From Enterobacteriaceae bacterium 89 (GTDB taxonomy: Bacteria; Pseudomonadota; Gammaproteobacteria; Enterobacterales; Enterobacteriaceae): a stretch of 64,000 nt of DNA. The translations under genes were made by a program, and so were the position numbers. The notes beneath the pieces were generated by a model. That model saw only the letters and a program-made list of their open reading frames with translations, ran no database searches and was not told where the DNA came from. The stretch lies in NCBI GenBank assembly GCA_014156375.1, contig RQJH01000003.1, positions 1,116,001-1,180,000 on the forward strand. The letters run 5' to 3'. Of the stretch, positions 45,953 through 56,159 are shown piece by piece (within the stretch, counting starts at the first letter, position 1; every line of letters begins with the position of its first letter).

Positions 45953-46102
45953 CTTCCCTTCCCCCTGCGGCGCTTGCTGCAGGGGACTCGCCTTTCCCCA
46001 GCATATCTCTCCACTGTTTACTTAAAGGTTAGTAAATTCTTCTTATCATTCACTACAATGATGGTACGATCTGCCCGTTGCTAACCTTCAAAAGGATTTA
46101 CA

Positions 46103-46594
46103 GTGAAAAACGCATCGACTTTTGCCGCTACCCTTCTCTCTCTGGCCTGCCTGTCCGGCAGCGCTATTGCTGCCACCACGCCGCTGGAAAAAATCGCGCC
46201 GTACCCGCAGGCAGAGAAAGGAATGAAGCGTCAGGTGATTACCCTTCCTGAACAGAAAGACGAAGGGAATTATAAAGTAGAGCTGATGATTGGTCAGACG
46301 CTGGAAGTGGACTGCAACCAGCATCGCCTCGGCGGCAAACTGGAAAGCAAAACGCTTGAAGGCTGGGGTTATGACTACTACGTCTTCGACAAAGTGACCT
46401 CTCCGGTTTCAACCATGATGGCCTGCCCGGACGGCAAAAAGACACAGAAATTTGTCACCGCTTACCTGGGTGACGATTCGCTGGTTCGCTATAACAGCAA
46501 GCTGCCGATCGTGGTGTACACCCCTGAAAATGTTGACGTGAAGTACCGCATCTGGAAAGCGGAAGACGCAGTGCAGACCGCCGAGAAACGCTAA
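46103..46594 (+). CDS. eco: Ecotin, periplasmic serine protease inhibitor
   Basis: 163 residues with signal peptide 1-23. The reactive loop [12 protein letters not shown] (about 100-111) has Met at P1, and the Cys pair in VDCNQHR and MACPDG forms its disulfide. The dimer inhibits trypsin-like and elastase-like proteases and protects the cell from host enzymes. Start GTG 46103 with AAAAGGA upstream. Here the K-12 backbone resumes after the accessory block. Confidence 0.96.
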   Translation: MKNASTFAATLLSLACLSGSAIAATTPLEKIAPYPQAEKGMKRQVITLPEQKDEGNYKVELMIGQTLEVDCNQHRLGGKLESKTLEGWGYDYYVFDKVTSPVSTMMACPDGKKTQKFVTAYLGDDSLVRYNSKLPIVVYTPENVDVKYRIWKAEDAVQTAEKR

Positions 46595-46610
46595 GCTTCA
46601 CATAGCGATA

Positions 46611-46688
46611 TGCCCGGTGGCGCTACGCTTACCGGACCTACGAAATCATCACTCATGTAGGTCCGTGCAAGCGTAGCGCCGCCGGGCA
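46611..46688. repeat. BIME: two inverted REP units
   Basis: TGCCCGGTGGCGCTACGC...GACCTAC is followed after 15 bp by its near-exact inverse ending GCCGCCGGGCA. It fills the gap between the convergent eco and mqo genes and can fold into a long cruciform or act as an mRNA 3' stabiliser. Confidence 0.9.
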
Positions 46689-46696
46689 TTTTCAAT

Positions 46697-48349
46697 TTAC
46701 AGCGCGATATCCGCAACAGGCTTCAGCTCTACAAGAGGCGGCGTGAACTGCGCCTGCGGTACCGGATCGGCCACAGTTTCAGTTTCATAACGCAATCCCA
46801 ATACTTCGCTGGTGTGCGCCAGTGCCTGACGAATAGCCTGTGGGTCACTGCTTAAGCGAGTTCCATAGGTCGGTACCACCGAGCGTAATTTTTCCTGCCA
46901 GGCCGCCGATTTCACTTTCTCTTTAAACACCTGCTCCATCAGCTGCAACATAATAGGTGCCGCCGTCGATGCGCCTGGCGATGCGCCAAGCAATGCCGCA
47001 ACGGTGCCTTCGTCGTCGCTGACCACTTCAGTACCTAAACGCAGTACGCCACCTTTATCCGCATCGCGTTTGATAATCTGCACCCGCTGCCCGGCCTGCC
47101 ATAAGCGCCAGTCGCCTTTTTTTGCCTGCGGATAGTATTCCTGCAGGGCCGCCAGGCGATCTTTATCCTTCTGCACCACCTGCCCCACCAGATACTTAAC
47201 CAGATCGAAGTTATCCAGCCCGACGTGCAGCATCGGCAGGATATTCGATTTATTGGTTGAGTTGAGCAAATCCCACAGCGATCCGTTTTTCAGGAATTTA
47301 GTCGAGAACGTCGCAAACGGCCCGAACAGCACGGCACGCTTGCCGTCGATGATGCGGGTATCAATGTGCGGAACCGACATCGGCGGCGCGCCAACCGAGG
47401 CCTGACCGTACACTTTAGCCAGATGGTGATTCACCACATCCGGGTTTTCGCACACCATAAATTGCCCGCCAACCGGGAATCCGGCGTACTCTTTCGCCTG
47501 CGGGATCCCTGTTTGCTGCAAGAGTTTCAGCGCGGCACCACCTGCGCCAATGAAAATGAATTTCGCCCGGATAACCCGACGGACTTTACGATCGCTTGCA
47601 TCCGATACCGTCACCGTCCAACTGTTATCGGCGTTACGTTTAAAACGACGCACTACCGTATTCAGCTGGAGGGAAAAATTATCCTGCGAGCGAAGCCCGG
47701 CGATAAGTTGGCGGGTGATCTCGCCGTAGTTAACGTCGGTGCCAATCTCCGTGCGGGTTGCCGCCACTTTCTGCTGCGGATCGCGCCCTTCCATCACCAA
47801 AGGTGCCCACTTCTTGATTTGTGCAGGATCTTCGGAATAGCGCATCCCCTGGAACAGGGAGTTTTGCTGTAAGGCAGCATAGCGTGCGCGCAGGAAATTC
47901 ACATTGTCTTCGCCCCAGACGAAGCTCATATGCGGAACGGTATTGATAAACGTTTTAGGGTGTTGCAGCACACCGCGCGTCACCTGGTGAGCCCAGAACT
48001 GACGTGAAATCTGGAAGGCTTCATTGATTTCAATGGCTTTGTCGATGCTGACGGAACCATCGGCCTTTTGCGGCGTGTAGTTCAGTTCCATCAGTGCGGC
48101 ATGACCGGTACCGGCGTTGTTCCAGCCGTTGGAGCTTTCCTCGGCGACGCTGTCCATGCGCTCGACCATAGTAATAGACCAGTCTGGTTCCAGTTCCTGA
48201 AGCCAGGTTCCCAGCGTGGCGCTCATGATGCCACCGCCAATCAACAATACATCCGTCTGATGCTCAGGACGGGCGTCAGGTTTGTCTGCCAGAGGTTCGG
48301 CATGCAAACCAACCGCCTGTGAGCGACGTACGGCCATTTTTTTCTTCAT
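46697..48349 (-). CDS. mqo: Malate:quinone oxidoreductase
   Basis: 550 residues, FAD-dependent membrane-associated enzyme that oxidises malate to oxaloacetate and passes electrons to quinone. The dinucleotide fold [15 protein letters not shown] is near residue 35; [14 protein letters not shown] and [20 protein letters not shown] match K-12 Mqo (548). The N-terminal 30 residues diverge from K-12. Convergent with eco. Confidence 0.96.
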   Translation of the reverse strand: MKKKMAVRRSQAVGLHAEPLADKPDARPEHQTDVLLIGGGIMSATLGTWLQELEPDWSITMVERMDSVAEESSNGWNNAGTGHAALMELNYTPQKADGSVSIDKAIEINEAFQISRQFWAHQVTRGVLQHPKTFINTVPHMSFVWGEDNVNFLRARYAALQQNSLFQGMRYSEDPAQIKKWAPLVMEGRDPQQKVAATRTEIGTDVNYGEITRQLIAGLRSQDNFSLQLNTVVRRFKRNADNSWTVTVSDASDRKVRRVIRAKFIFIGAGGAALKLLQQTGIPQAKEYAGFPVGGQFMVCENPDVVNHHLAKVYGQASVGAPPMSVPHIDTRIIDGKRAVLFGPFATFSTKFLKNGSLWDLLNSTNKSNILPMLHVGLDNFDLVKYLVGQVVQKDKDRLAALQEYYPQAKKGDWRLWQAGQRVQIIKRDADKGGVLRLGTEVVSDDEGTVAALLGASPGASTAAPIMLQLMEQVFKEKVKSAAWQEKLRSVVPTYGTRLSSDPQAIRQALAHTSEVLGLRYETETVADPVPQAQFTPPLVELKPVADIAL

Positions 48350-48623
48350 CGCAATGAGCCTTTCTGTACTCGCGTTTTTTGTTTAGCGCAGGTGAAACGA
48401 TTCGGGGAAGGTCACGTTAGCACTGACGATGAAAGATTTAAATATTGTTTAAACTTTAAGTTCTGTTTTGAGATCTGTTATAAAAATGTTTAATAAATGT
48501 GGCATTGAAATGAGTATTGGTACTGGTTAAGTGTGACGTAACGCGGTAATATCGCCCGTTTTGTGATGAACCGCACGTCACATTGCTTATAGATAACGCG
48601 ATATTCATAACCCTACATTCTTT

Positions 48624-49871
48624 ATGACAAATAGCCCGAAACCGTTAACCACTGCTGAAACCGCCTCTCTGTGTCAGGTCGTCAGATCTCCTGCTTTGCT
48701 GATGCGAGAATCCCTCGCTGGGGCGATCACCGCGCTGGCCTTAATCCCGGAAGTGATTTCGTTTTCGGTCATTGCGGGCGTTGATCCGAAAGTAAGCCTG
48801 ATCGCTTCCGTAGTGCTGTGCCTGGCGATGTCCGTTCTGGGCGGTCGTCCGGCAATGGTGACGGCGGCGGCCGGGTCGGTGGCGTTGGTGATTGGGCCGA
48901 TGGTGCATCAACACGGCGTGGGATACATTCTGCCCGCCGTAGTGATGGCCGGTGTCATTCAAATCCTGTTCGGCGTTTTGGGAATGGCAAAGCTGATGCG
49001 CTTTATTCCTCAGGCAGTGATGACCGGTTTCGTCAACGCGCTGGGCATCCTTATCTTCTTTGCTCAGGTGCCGCATTTCTGGAGCAGTAATCCGCTGGTG
49101 ATCGCGCTGTTCGCCGCTACCCTGTTGATGGTGCTGTTTATTCCACGCTTCATCAAAAGCATTCCTTCCCCGCTGATTGCCGTGGTGGTGTTAACGCTGT
49201 TCACCGTATTTAGCGGCCAGCTGCCGCCGGTGGTAGGCGATCAGGGGTCAATGGCCGGCGGCATGCCCGCTTTCACTGAACTGTTGGTCCCGCTCAACCT
49301 GAACACGTTGCAAATAATCTGGCCCTGCGCTCTGAGCATTGCTTTCGTCGGGCTGATGGAATCATTGCTGACGGCAAAACTGGTGGATGATTTGACCGGT
49401 ACGCCTTCCAGCAAAGCGCGTGAAAGCGCTGGGCTTGGGGTTGCTAATATTCTGGCTGGTTTTTATGGCGGGATCGCCGGGTGCGCGATGATAGGCCAGA
49501 CCATTGTGAATGTGGAGATGGGCAAAGGACGCAGCCGCCTTTCGACCCTTGTCGCAGGCCTGGTACTGTTGGTGCTGGTTACCGGCCTGAGCGCCGTGAT
49601 GGCTAAGATCCCGATGGCGGTCTTAGCCGGGATCATGGTGATTGTGGCGCTGAAAACCTTTAGCTGGCACAGCATTCAGCCTTCGGCACTGAAGCAAACG
49701 CCGTGGTCCGCCACTTTGGTCATGCTGGTGACGGTTATCGCCACTGTCAGCACAGGCAATCTGGCGATTGGCGTGCTGGCAGGAATTGTGGTGCTGGTTT
49801 TAATTCCTTCCGGAATCCGCCAGCGCCATGCTCTTAAATCAGAAACAGCGTCGCCAGCCCCAGAAAAATAA
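48624..49871 (+). CDS. SulP-family anion transporter without STAS domain
   Basis: 415 residues, about 11 membrane helices with the SulP pattern (ALIPEVISFSVIAGVDP, GRPAMVTAAAGSVALV, then GFYGGIAGCAMIGQT). Most SulP proteins carry a C-terminal STAS domain; this one ends soon after the last helix. Substrate (sulfate, bicarbonate or another anion) cannot be read. Divergent from mqo. Its last 38 bp overlap the convergent mgtE. K-12 has no counterpart between mqo and yojI. Confidence 0.85.
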   Translation: MTNSPKPLTTAETASLCQVVRSPALLMRESLAGAITALALIPEVISFSVIAGVDPKVSLIASVVLCLAMSVLGGRPAMVTAAAGSVALVIGPMVHQHGVGYILPAVVMAGVIQILFGVLGMAKLMRFIPQAVMTGFVNALGILIFFAQVPHFWSSNPLVIALFAATLLMVLFIPRFIKSIPSPLIAVVVLTLFTVFSGQLPPVVGDQGSMAGGMPAFTELLVPLNLNTLQIIWPCALSIAFVGLMESLLTAKLVDDLTGTPSSKARESAGLGVANILAGFYGGIAGCAMIGQTIVNVEMGKGRSRLSTLVAGLVLLVLVTGLSAVMAKIPMAVLAGIMVIVALKTFSWHSIQPSALKQTPWSATLVMLVTVIATVSTGNLAIGVLAGIVVLVLIPSGIRQRHALKSETASPAPEK

Positions 49872-51270
49872 AGAATCCACCGGTGTCGGTGATGGCGGTG
49901 ATCATCACGCTTGATCCGACAGCCGGATCCCGCCCGAGCCGGGTCATGATCATCGGGATCAGCACGCCCATCAGCGAAGCCACCAGCAGATTGAGCACCA
50001 TTGCCAGCATCATCACTGCCCCGAGCTGCGGATCGTCGTACAGCCACCAGGTCACACAGCCCATGATCCCACCCCAGACAAGTCCATTGATCAGCGCCAC
50101 GCCCATTTCGCGCAGGATCAGGAACGAGAAGTTGCCTGGCTGAATATGCTGCAGCGCCAGCGCACGAACAATCATGGTGATGGTCTGGTTACCGGTGTTG
50201 CCGCCGATCCCGGCAACAATGGGCATCAGCGAAGCCAGCGCCACCAGTTGTGAAATGGTATGTTCAAATCCGTCAATCACGCGCGAAGCAATGAAAGCGG
50301 TGCAGAGGTTAATTGCGAGCCACGCCCAGCGGGTTCTGATCGCTTTGCTGACGGGGGCGAACACGTCCTCATCGTTGCTTAGGCCGCTCATCTGACGAAT
50401 ATCGTTATCCGTTTCTTCGTACACCACATCGACGATCTCATCGATGGTCAGGCGACCCATCAGTTTACCTTCGTCATCAACGACAGCTGCGCTGACCAGG
50501 TTATCACGTTCAAAGGTTCGTGCCACCTTCTCAGCATCCTGCTGCGGGTGAAAGGTCTCGGGCTCAGCTTCCATCACCTCATCCACGCGGCGTCCAGCCG
50601 GATTCAGCAGAATGGTTTGCAGTTCCAGCTCGCCCAGCAGCCTTTTGTTGCGATCGGTGACGAACAGCTTATCGGTGTTTTCCGGCATCTTGCCGAGGCG
50701 CCGCAGGTAGCGCTGTACCGCTCCGAGCGTAACGTCCGGGCGAATGGTGATGACCTCGAATTCCATGATCGCCCCGACGCTGTCGTGGGCATAATTCATC
50801 ACCTGGCGTGCGCGGATGCGCTCTTCCGGCGGCAGCGTCGCCAGCAGCCGTCCCGTCAGGTTACGCGGCAGGTGCTGAACCAGATAGATTTTTTCATCGA
50901 TATCGAGGCTTTCCAGCGCATCCAGCAGCGCCTTATCGCTCATACCGTCAATCAGATCGTCATAGACATTTTCAGACGCTTCTAGCAGCACATGCCCGCG
51001 TTTGCTGTCTTCAACCAGCCCCCACAGCGCATGACGTTCGTCGGAGGGCAGCGCTTCAAAGGTATCCGCCAGATCGGGAGCGGGAAGGTGTGCCACCAGC
51101 GCACCCACTTCAGCAATGTCGTCCGCCAGCTTCCCTTCATCATACTGTTCGGCGACCGTGAGTTTGCCGGATAAAGCCGAGGTAATGGCTTTATCCGTGG
51201 TCAGAAGCCAGATCAGGCGGGCACGTTCCTGATCGCGCACTCTGGCGCTGTTTTTATGAAAAAGGGGCAT
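49834..51270 (-). CDS. mgtE: MgtE-family magnesium channel/transporter
   Basis: 478 residues. N-terminal MgtE_N helical domain (about 25-140), two CBS domains (about 145-270), a plug helix and five membrane helices (about 295-478) with the selectivity segment PIVAGIGGNTGNQT and AVGSSVMITAITDTGGF. Magnesium binding to the N and CBS parts closes the channel. ATG 51270 has AAGGA at 9 bases; the frame is open 36 codons upstream without similarity. The 3' end overlaps the SulP gene on the other strand. Confidence 0.92.
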   Translation of the reverse strand: MPLFHKNSARVRDQERARLIWLLTTDKAITSALSGKLTVAEQYDEGKLADDIAEVGALVAHLPAPDLADTFEALPSDERHALWGLVEDSKRGHVLLEASENVYDDLIDGMSDKALLDALESLDIDEKIYLVQHLPRNLTGRLLATLPPEERIRARQVMNYAHDSVGAIMEFEVITIRPDVTLGAVQRYLRRLGKMPENTDKLFVTDRNKRLLGELELQTILLNPAGRRVDEVMEAEPETFHPQQDAEKVARTFERDNLVSAAVVDDEGKLMGRLTIDEIVDVVYEETDNDIRQMSGLSNDEDVFAPVSKAIRTRWAWLAINLCTAFIASRVIDGFEHTISQLVALASLMPIVAGIGGNTGNQTITMIVRALALQHIQPGNFSFLILREMGVALINGLVWGGIMGCVTWWLYDDPQLGAVMMLAMVLNLLVASLMGVLIPMIMTRLGRDPAVGSSVMITAITDTGGFFIFLGLATLFLI

Positions 51271-51422
51271 TGATCGACAGTCCTTGGGCTGGGCAGGGAT
51301 ATTTCCAGGCTCTAAGCATAGCGCGGGTAAATGTAAAAAATAATAAACCTGAGGCGGGAGTGGCGAAAAAGAAGGCAAAAGCCCCTAAAAAAAGAGGCTT
51401 TGAGTCAGTGGAGCGCTTTTAT

Positions 51423-51495
51423 TGCCCGGTGGCGGCTACGCCTTACCGGACCTACAAATGTGCGTAGGTCCGTGCAAGCGCAGTGCCGCCGGGCA
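51423..51495. repeat. BIME: two inverted REP units
   Basis: TGCCCGGTGGCGGCTACGCC...GACCTAC and the inverse unit ending GCCGCCGGGCA, with a 10-bp spacer. It ends one base before the yojI stop codon and separates it from mgtE. Confidence 0.9.
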
Positions 51496-51496
51496 A

Positions 51497-53140
51497 TCAG
51501 GCTGTTCTGGCAACGGCATCCCGGGAAGCAGCATCGCGCTCTTCGCCGGTCAGTTCACTCAGCTTGCCGTTACGCATTTCCAGCAAGCGGTCGGCGTGAA
51601 TAAAGTAGTGATCGTCGTGGCTGATGGCGAAAATGGTTTTGCCCATCTCCTGCATCAGCGGTAGCAGCACCTGATAAAACTCGCGGCGGAAATGCGGATC
51701 CTGATCGGCCGCCCATTCATCCAGCAGAATGATGTCTCGCTCTTCGGCTAAGGCCAGCAGCAGAGCGACACGTTTTTTCTGCCCTTTCGACAGCTTCAGA
51801 TCGAGAATTTTTCCGTCCTCAAGCTGCAGCTTGCGATCCATCTTCAGCTGCGAAAGCCATTTCTCCACCAGCTGTGGCTTAGCCTGCAGCCCTTCCGGGC
51901 CCAGCAGCCTGTCAAACAGCCACACGTCGGTGAATACAGCCGAGAACAGCTTGCGGTAATCTTCCGGTTTTTCGACTGCCAGTGGCTGCCCGTCCAGCAG
52001 GATCTCGCCCGATACCGGTTGATACAGCCCGGTCAACAGCATCGCCAGCGTTGATTTCCCGCTGCCGTTTCCACCAATCAGAAAGATCAGTTCTCCGCGC
52101 TTCAGGGTCAGATTTATCGGGCCAACGGCGAAAGTGTTGTCCTGATAATGGAATTCAACATTGCGCAGCTCCAGCGTTTGCCAGTTGGGGTGCGGCTGAG
52201 CTTTCGGGAATTCTGCCTGGTAAGGGGCCAGCGAGAAGCTATTCAGTTTTCTGAAAGCCACCTGGGCGCTAAGCAGCGTCGGCAGCGCACCGACGGCAGA
52301 CAGCAGCGGCGTGCGCAGGAACAGCAGCGTCAGCGAGTAGGTCGCCGCCACGTTGGTATCCGCCCAGCCAAGGCTGTTCGCCATCCAGAACACCAGGCCA
52401 ATCGCGCCCAGCATCATGATATTCGACCAGTTCACAGCGCTGAGATGGTAGGTATCGGCACGAACAATGTGGTGGCGATACTCTTTCGCATCCGGGATAT
52501 ACAGCTGATTAAAGATATATTCAGCGCGCTCGCGGTTCAGCGTCAGCTCTTTGCGCCCTTCCAGCACCGTCTGGTAGTCGTGATATAGCTTGTCTTCCGT
52601 TTCACGTAGGGTCGCCATGTGCTTGTAAACGCGCGCCACCAGCACAAATCCGCCCCAGATCGTCAGCGCCATCCACAAAACGGTGATCGCCAGCATTTTT
52701 CCTGACAGGAAAAAGAGGTAAGCCGCAGAGCCGAAGGTCAGAATGATCCCCTGCACCAGTTCCGGCAGGCGGACAAAGGCAATGGTAATATTGCGCACGT
52801 CGCTGGTCAGCCCGGCTAACAGCGCGGCATTACCGAGTTTCTCGACCCGCTCAATTTGGGTGTCCAGAATACGTTTGATGAATTCACTGCGCAGACGATA
52901 GACGAAGTGATGTCCGAGTACGGTCAGAGCCAGCTGTGAACCCAAAGTCACTGCCATCAGCAGCAGCAGTAAGCCCAGAAATTCCGGTAACACGGAGAGG
53001 GAGACATCAACGCTTTCGATCAGGCGCAGATTAATGAAAGCGATCAGACCAATGCCGAGCGCGGCGCTCAGCAGACTTAACGCCATGACGGCGATAAACG
53101 GCCAGCGGTACTGCCGCCAGACCAGAAGAAGAAGCTGCAT
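51497..53140 (-). CDS. yojI: YojI, ABC exporter (microcin J25 efflux)
   Basis: 547 residues, same length as K-12 YojI. Six N-terminal membrane helices fused to one ATPase domain: Walker [12 protein letters not shown], signature LSKGQKKR, Walker [15 protein letters not shown]. It exports microcin J25 and, in E. coli, L-cysteine, working with TolC. ATG 53140 aligns with K-12; a TTG six codons upstream is rejected. It ends in the conserved RDAVARTA. Confidence 0.95.
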   Translation of the reverse strand: MQLLLLVWRQYRWPFIAVMALSLLSAALGIGLIAFINLRLIESVDVSLSVLPEFLGLLLLLMAVTLGSQLALTVLGHHFVYRLRSEFIKRILDTQIERVEKLGNAALLAGLTSDVRNITIAFVRLPELVQGIILTFGSAAYLFFLSGKMLAITVLWMALTIWGGFVLVARVYKHMATLRETEDKLYHDYQTVLEGRKELTLNRERAEYIFNQLYIPDAKEYRHHIVRADTYHLSAVNWSNIMMLGAIGLVFWMANSLGWADTNVAATYSLTLLFLRTPLLSAVGALPTLLSAQVAFRKLNSFSLAPYQAEFPKAQPHPNWQTLELRNVEFHYQDNTFAVGPINLTLKRGELIFLIGGNGSGKSTLAMLLTGLYQPVSGEILLDGQPLAVEKPEDYRKLFSAVFTDVWLFDRLLGPEGLQAKPQLVEKWLSQLKMDRKLQLEDGKILDLKLSKGQKKRVALLLALAEERDIILLDEWAADQDPHFRREFYQVLLPLMQEMGKTIFAISHDDHYFIHADRLLEMRNGKLSELTGEERDAASRDAVARTA

Positions 53141-53226
53141 AACAACGATTCCGGACAACCAAAACAGCCAGCAGTTTAAACGGCTCGCGCCTTACATCAA
53201 GAATAATTCTTATTTTTATTTCTGTT

Positions 53227-53865
53227 TCAGGTGTGACGGAAAGTGAGGTTGTAGCGAAAGGCTCCGGTTGCCGGATGATCACCCTCTTTCAGCGGCTGTA
53301 TACCGTGATAAAACAAGCGTGACTCTCCTCCCCAAACCACCACGTCCCCGTGTTCCAAAAGAACGCGCTGCAGGGGATCGTTGCGCTGCAATCCACCAAA
53401 CTGAAAAACGGCGGGCAGCCCCAGGGAAACAGAGACAATCGGGGCGCTCAGCGTCTTCTCATCTTTATCCTGATGGAGCGAGAGCTTAGCGCCTGGCGCA
53501 TAGCGGTTAATCAGGCAGGCATCTGGCAGAAAGTCAGGATAACCGGCCTCTTTGGCGCATTGCAGAGCAAGATCCAGGAATAGCTCAGGCATGGCGGGCC
53601 AGGGATTAGCGGTCTGTGGATCGACAGGCGAATAGAGATAACCTTTTTGATTCGTGGCCCAACCTAGGTTGCCGCAGTTGGTCATCGCCACCGACATGGT
53701 ATAGCCGCCAGGGGTTACCATATGACGAAACGGTGAAACAGCAGCAATATTCCCCACGTCTGCCAGCAACGCCTCCGCTACAGACAGCGCCCGACGCCGC
53801 AGAATGACGGCACCGGGTGCAAGCGGCTCCTGCCAGGGAGGAGTATCGGCAAACAGATCCAGCAT
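53227..53865 (-). CDS. alkB: AlkB, DNA/RNA demethylase
   Basis: 212 residues, Fe(II)/2-oxoglutarate dioxygenase that repairs 1-methyladenine and 3-methylcytosine. Iron ligands H131, D133 (LHQDKDE) and H187 (YHGIQP); 2-oxoglutarate contacts R204 and R210 (RYNLTFR). These numbers equal those of E. coli when the second of two adjacent ATG codons (53865) is the start. The start codon overlaps the ada stop, so the two are coupled. Confidence 0.95.
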   Translation of the reverse strand: MLDLFADTPPWQEPLAPGAVILRRRALSVAEALLADVGNIAAVSPFRHMVTPGGYTMSVAMTNCGNLGWATNQKGYLYSPVDPQTANPWPAMPELFLDLALQCAKEAGYPDFLPDACLINRYAPGAKLSLHQDKDEKTLSAPIVSVSLGLPAVFQFGGLQRNDPLQRVLLEHGDVVVWGGESRLFYHGIQPLKEGDHPATGAFRYNLTFRHT

Positions 53866-54929
53866 CATTGTTTTCCCGTCACCCCTTCACGGCGCAGTAG
53901 CTCAGCCTTTCGCTCAACTCCCCAGCGATAGCCGGACAGCGCCCCACTCTGCCGGACCACACGGTGGCAGGGAACGATCAGCGCCAGCTTGTTGGCCGCA
54001 CAGGCATTAGCGACGGCACGTACGGACTGAGGTTTACCGATAGCTTCAGCTATCTGCTGATAGCTGCGAGTTTCTCCGACTGGGATCGAACGCAGCGCCT
54101 GCCAGACTAACTGTTGGAAAGCCGTGCCGCGAATATCCAGCGGCAGCTCTACCGAAGAGCGCTGGCCGTCCAGCAGGGCGATAACTCCTGCAACCTGCTG
54201 CTGGAAAGTGGGATCGGCCTCTTCCCGGCGGGCATTGGGGAACATTTGCGCCAGTTCGGCAAGCAGGGTTTCGTCGTCATCTCCCGGCAGCACGGCGCAG
54301 ATCCCACGCGAGCTTCCGGCCACCAGACATCGTCCCAGCAGGCAGGAACCCAGCGCGTAATGAATGGTCTGGTCATCGCCACCGCGACGATATTGGCTGG
54401 CGGTCATGCCCAGCGTGTCATCGGCATGGCGATAAAAACTGCTACTTGCAGGGAATCCTGCGGCCAGAACGGCATCGGTGACCGTTTCGCTCTCTTTCAG
54501 TGACTCTCTGAGCTTGCGGGCCCGCCACGCCTGCTGCCAGGCGCGCGGTGTCATTCCGGTAGTCGATTTAAACAAACGATGAAAATGGTACGGGCTGACG
54601 GCGACTTCTTTTGCCAGCTGTTCCAGCGTCAGTGTCTGTTCCTGCTCAAGCAGGCGGCAGGCTTGAGCCACCTTATCGATTCGCTGCTGATGAGGATCGG
54701 CCTTGTCCGGCTGGCAGCGTTTACAGGCGCGGAACCCTGCCGCCCGGGCCTCATCTGCGCCTGGGAAAAAGCGAACATTTTGCCGCAGCGCATGTCGTGC
54801 CCGACAGGAAGGACGGCAATAGATGCCGGTGGTCAGTACTGCAAAAACGAACTGACCGTCGGCTTCCGCTTCTCTGTTGAGTACCGCCTGCCAGCGGATT
54901 TCATCATTTATAGCTGCGATACGTTTCAT
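53865..54929 (-). CDS. ada: Ada, methyl-phosphotriester sensor, activator and O6-methylguanine methyltransferase
   Basis: 354 residues. Zinc-binding Ada domain with C38, C42, C69 and C72 at exactly the K-12 positions (C38 takes the phosphotriester methyl group and switches Ada on); AraC-type helix-turn-helix (about 90-180); C-terminal methyltransferase with the active-site motif PCHRVV near residue 320. It heads ada-alkB, the adaptive response operon. An Ada box lies upstream, at the end of apbE. Confidence 0.96.
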   Translation of the reverse strand: MKRIAAINDEIRWQAVLNREAEADGQFVFAVLTTGIYCRPSCRARHALRQNVRFFPGADEARAAGFRACKRCQPDKADPHQQRIDKVAQACRLLEQEQTLTLEQLAKEVAVSPYHFHRLFKSTTGMTPRAWQQAWRARKLRESLKESETVTDAVLAAGFPASSSFYRHADDTLGMTASQYRRGGDDQTIHYALGSCLLGRCLVAGSSRGICAVLPGDDDETLLAELAQMFPNARREEADPTFQQQVAGVIALLDGQRSSVELPLDIRGTAFQQLVWQALRSIPVGETRSYQQIAEAIGKPQSVRAVANACAANKLALIVPCHRVVRQSGALSGYRWGVERKAELLRREGVTGKQ

Positions 54930-54998
54930 AAAAACTCCGGCTTCTTATTGAGGATAGCCTGAGTGTGGCCCGTTCACGCGCGCAAAAAACCGCGATTC

Positions 54999-55011
54999 TT
55001 GCTTTTTAATT
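54999..55011 (-). promoter_or_regulatory. Ada box before ada
   Basis: On the minus strand AAT-TAAAAA-GCAA fits the A box (AAT) and B box (GCAA) separated by 6 bp to which methylated Ada binds at K-12 ada and aidB. It lies 69 bp before the ada ATG and overlaps the apbE stop codon. Confidence 0.6.
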
Positions 55012-56061
55012 TTTGCCGCTGACCAGGAACGTTTCAAACTGCGGTGACATCCAGGTTTTAAAACCGTCACCTTCTTTGATGATCATATAGATCGCCAGCC
55101 CCTGCTCGCGGGCCACTTCTTTAGCTTTCTCCGTTCCCAGCACCATCAACCCGGTATCCCAGCCGTCGGCTTCCAGCGCGGTCGGCGAAATCACGGTGAC
55201 AGAAACCAGTTTATGTTGGATCGGCGCTCCGGTAGCAGGATCAATCACGTGGGAGATGCGTTTGCCATCCAGTTCATAGTAATTGCGGTAGCTGCCCGAG
55301 GTGCTGATGCCGTGCCCGTTGATATCGACAATGGCCTGCACCGCATTTTCTTTATCGGTTGGCTTTTGGATAGCCACGCGCCACGGCTGCCCATCGGCAT
55401 TCATACCGCGGCTGACCAGCGCACCGCCTACCGACACCAGATAGCGGGAGATCCCTTCCTGGGTCATCAGATGAGCAAGATGATCGGCGGCATAGCCTTC
55501 GCCAACGGTGGAGAGATCAACATACAGATCCGGCAGATCTTTTTGCAGATACTGGCTACCGGATTCGTTAATCACCTTCAGATGCTGCAATCCGGTGCGG
55601 GCTTTCGCCGCCGCGATTTGCGCAGCGTCGGGAGTCTTCACCGGCTGTTTGTCAGGGCCAAATCCCCACAGGTTGACCAATGGACCCACGGTGATATCCA
55701 TTGCCCCCTGAGTTTTCGCACCAATGCGCAGAGACTCAGTAACAATATCCGCCATCGCTTCACTAACGGGCCATGGCGCTGTGCTGCGGGAGTGGTTAAA
55801 CCGCATCAGCGCAGAGTCATTTTTCCAGGTTGAAAGCAGCTGGTCGTCTCCATCCAGCTGAGTCTGGATCTTTTCACGCAGCGCCTCAGCGTGAGCGCTG
55901 TCGAGATTAATCACGCTGACACGCCAGAAAGTTCCCATGGTTTTGCCTTCCAGCACGGTCAGCGGAGATTTTTCGGGGGCGGAAACGGAAGTGCCGTTAT
56001 CGCACCCAGCAAGGATAAGTGTGACGGCAACCAGCGCCGTACGAAGAAAAGTGATAGCCAT
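55006..56061 (-). CDS. apbE: ApbE, FAD:protein FMN transferase lipoprotein
   Basis: 351 residues, as in K-12. Lipobox LILAGC gives a lipidated C20. The flavin-transferase core has GKTMGTFWRVS, the VDLSTVGEGYAAD segment and SHVIDPATGAP. It attaches FMN covalently to threonines of periplasmic-side redox proteins such as subunits of Nqr and Rnf. ATG 56061 follows GAGGGAG. It lies just downstream of the ompC terminator. Confidence 0.94.
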   Translation of the reverse strand: MAITFLRTALVAVTLILAGCDNGTSVSAPEKSPLTVLEGKTMGTFWRVSVINLDSAHAEALREKIQTQLDGDDQLLSTWKNDSALMRFNHSRSTAPWPVSEAMADIVTESLRIGAKTQGAMDITVGPLVNLWGFGPDKQPVKTPDAAQIAAAKARTGLQHLKVINESGSQYLQKDLPDLYVDLSTVGEGYAADHLAHLMTQEGISRYLVSVGGALVSRGMNADGQPWRVAIQKPTDKENAVQAIVDINGHGISTSGSYRNYYELDGKRISHVIDPATGAPIQHKLVSVTVISPTALEADGWDTGLMVLGTEKAKEVAREQGLAIYMIIKEGDGFKTWMSPQFETFLVSGKN

Positions 56062-56113
56062 AAAACTCCCTCTTGTTTGCGCGCAAGAGTACACCAGTCT
56101 GCTTAAACAAAGC

Positions 56114-56141
56114 ATAAAAAAAGGGCCCCGAAGGGCCCCTT
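56114..56141 (-). terminator. Rho-independent terminator of ompC
   Basis: On the minus strand AAGGGGCCC-TTCG-GGGCCCTTT forms a stem capped by a stable TTCG tetraloop and runs into seven T. Confidence 0.92.
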
Positions 56142-56159
56142 GTCTTACTATTCAGCAAA

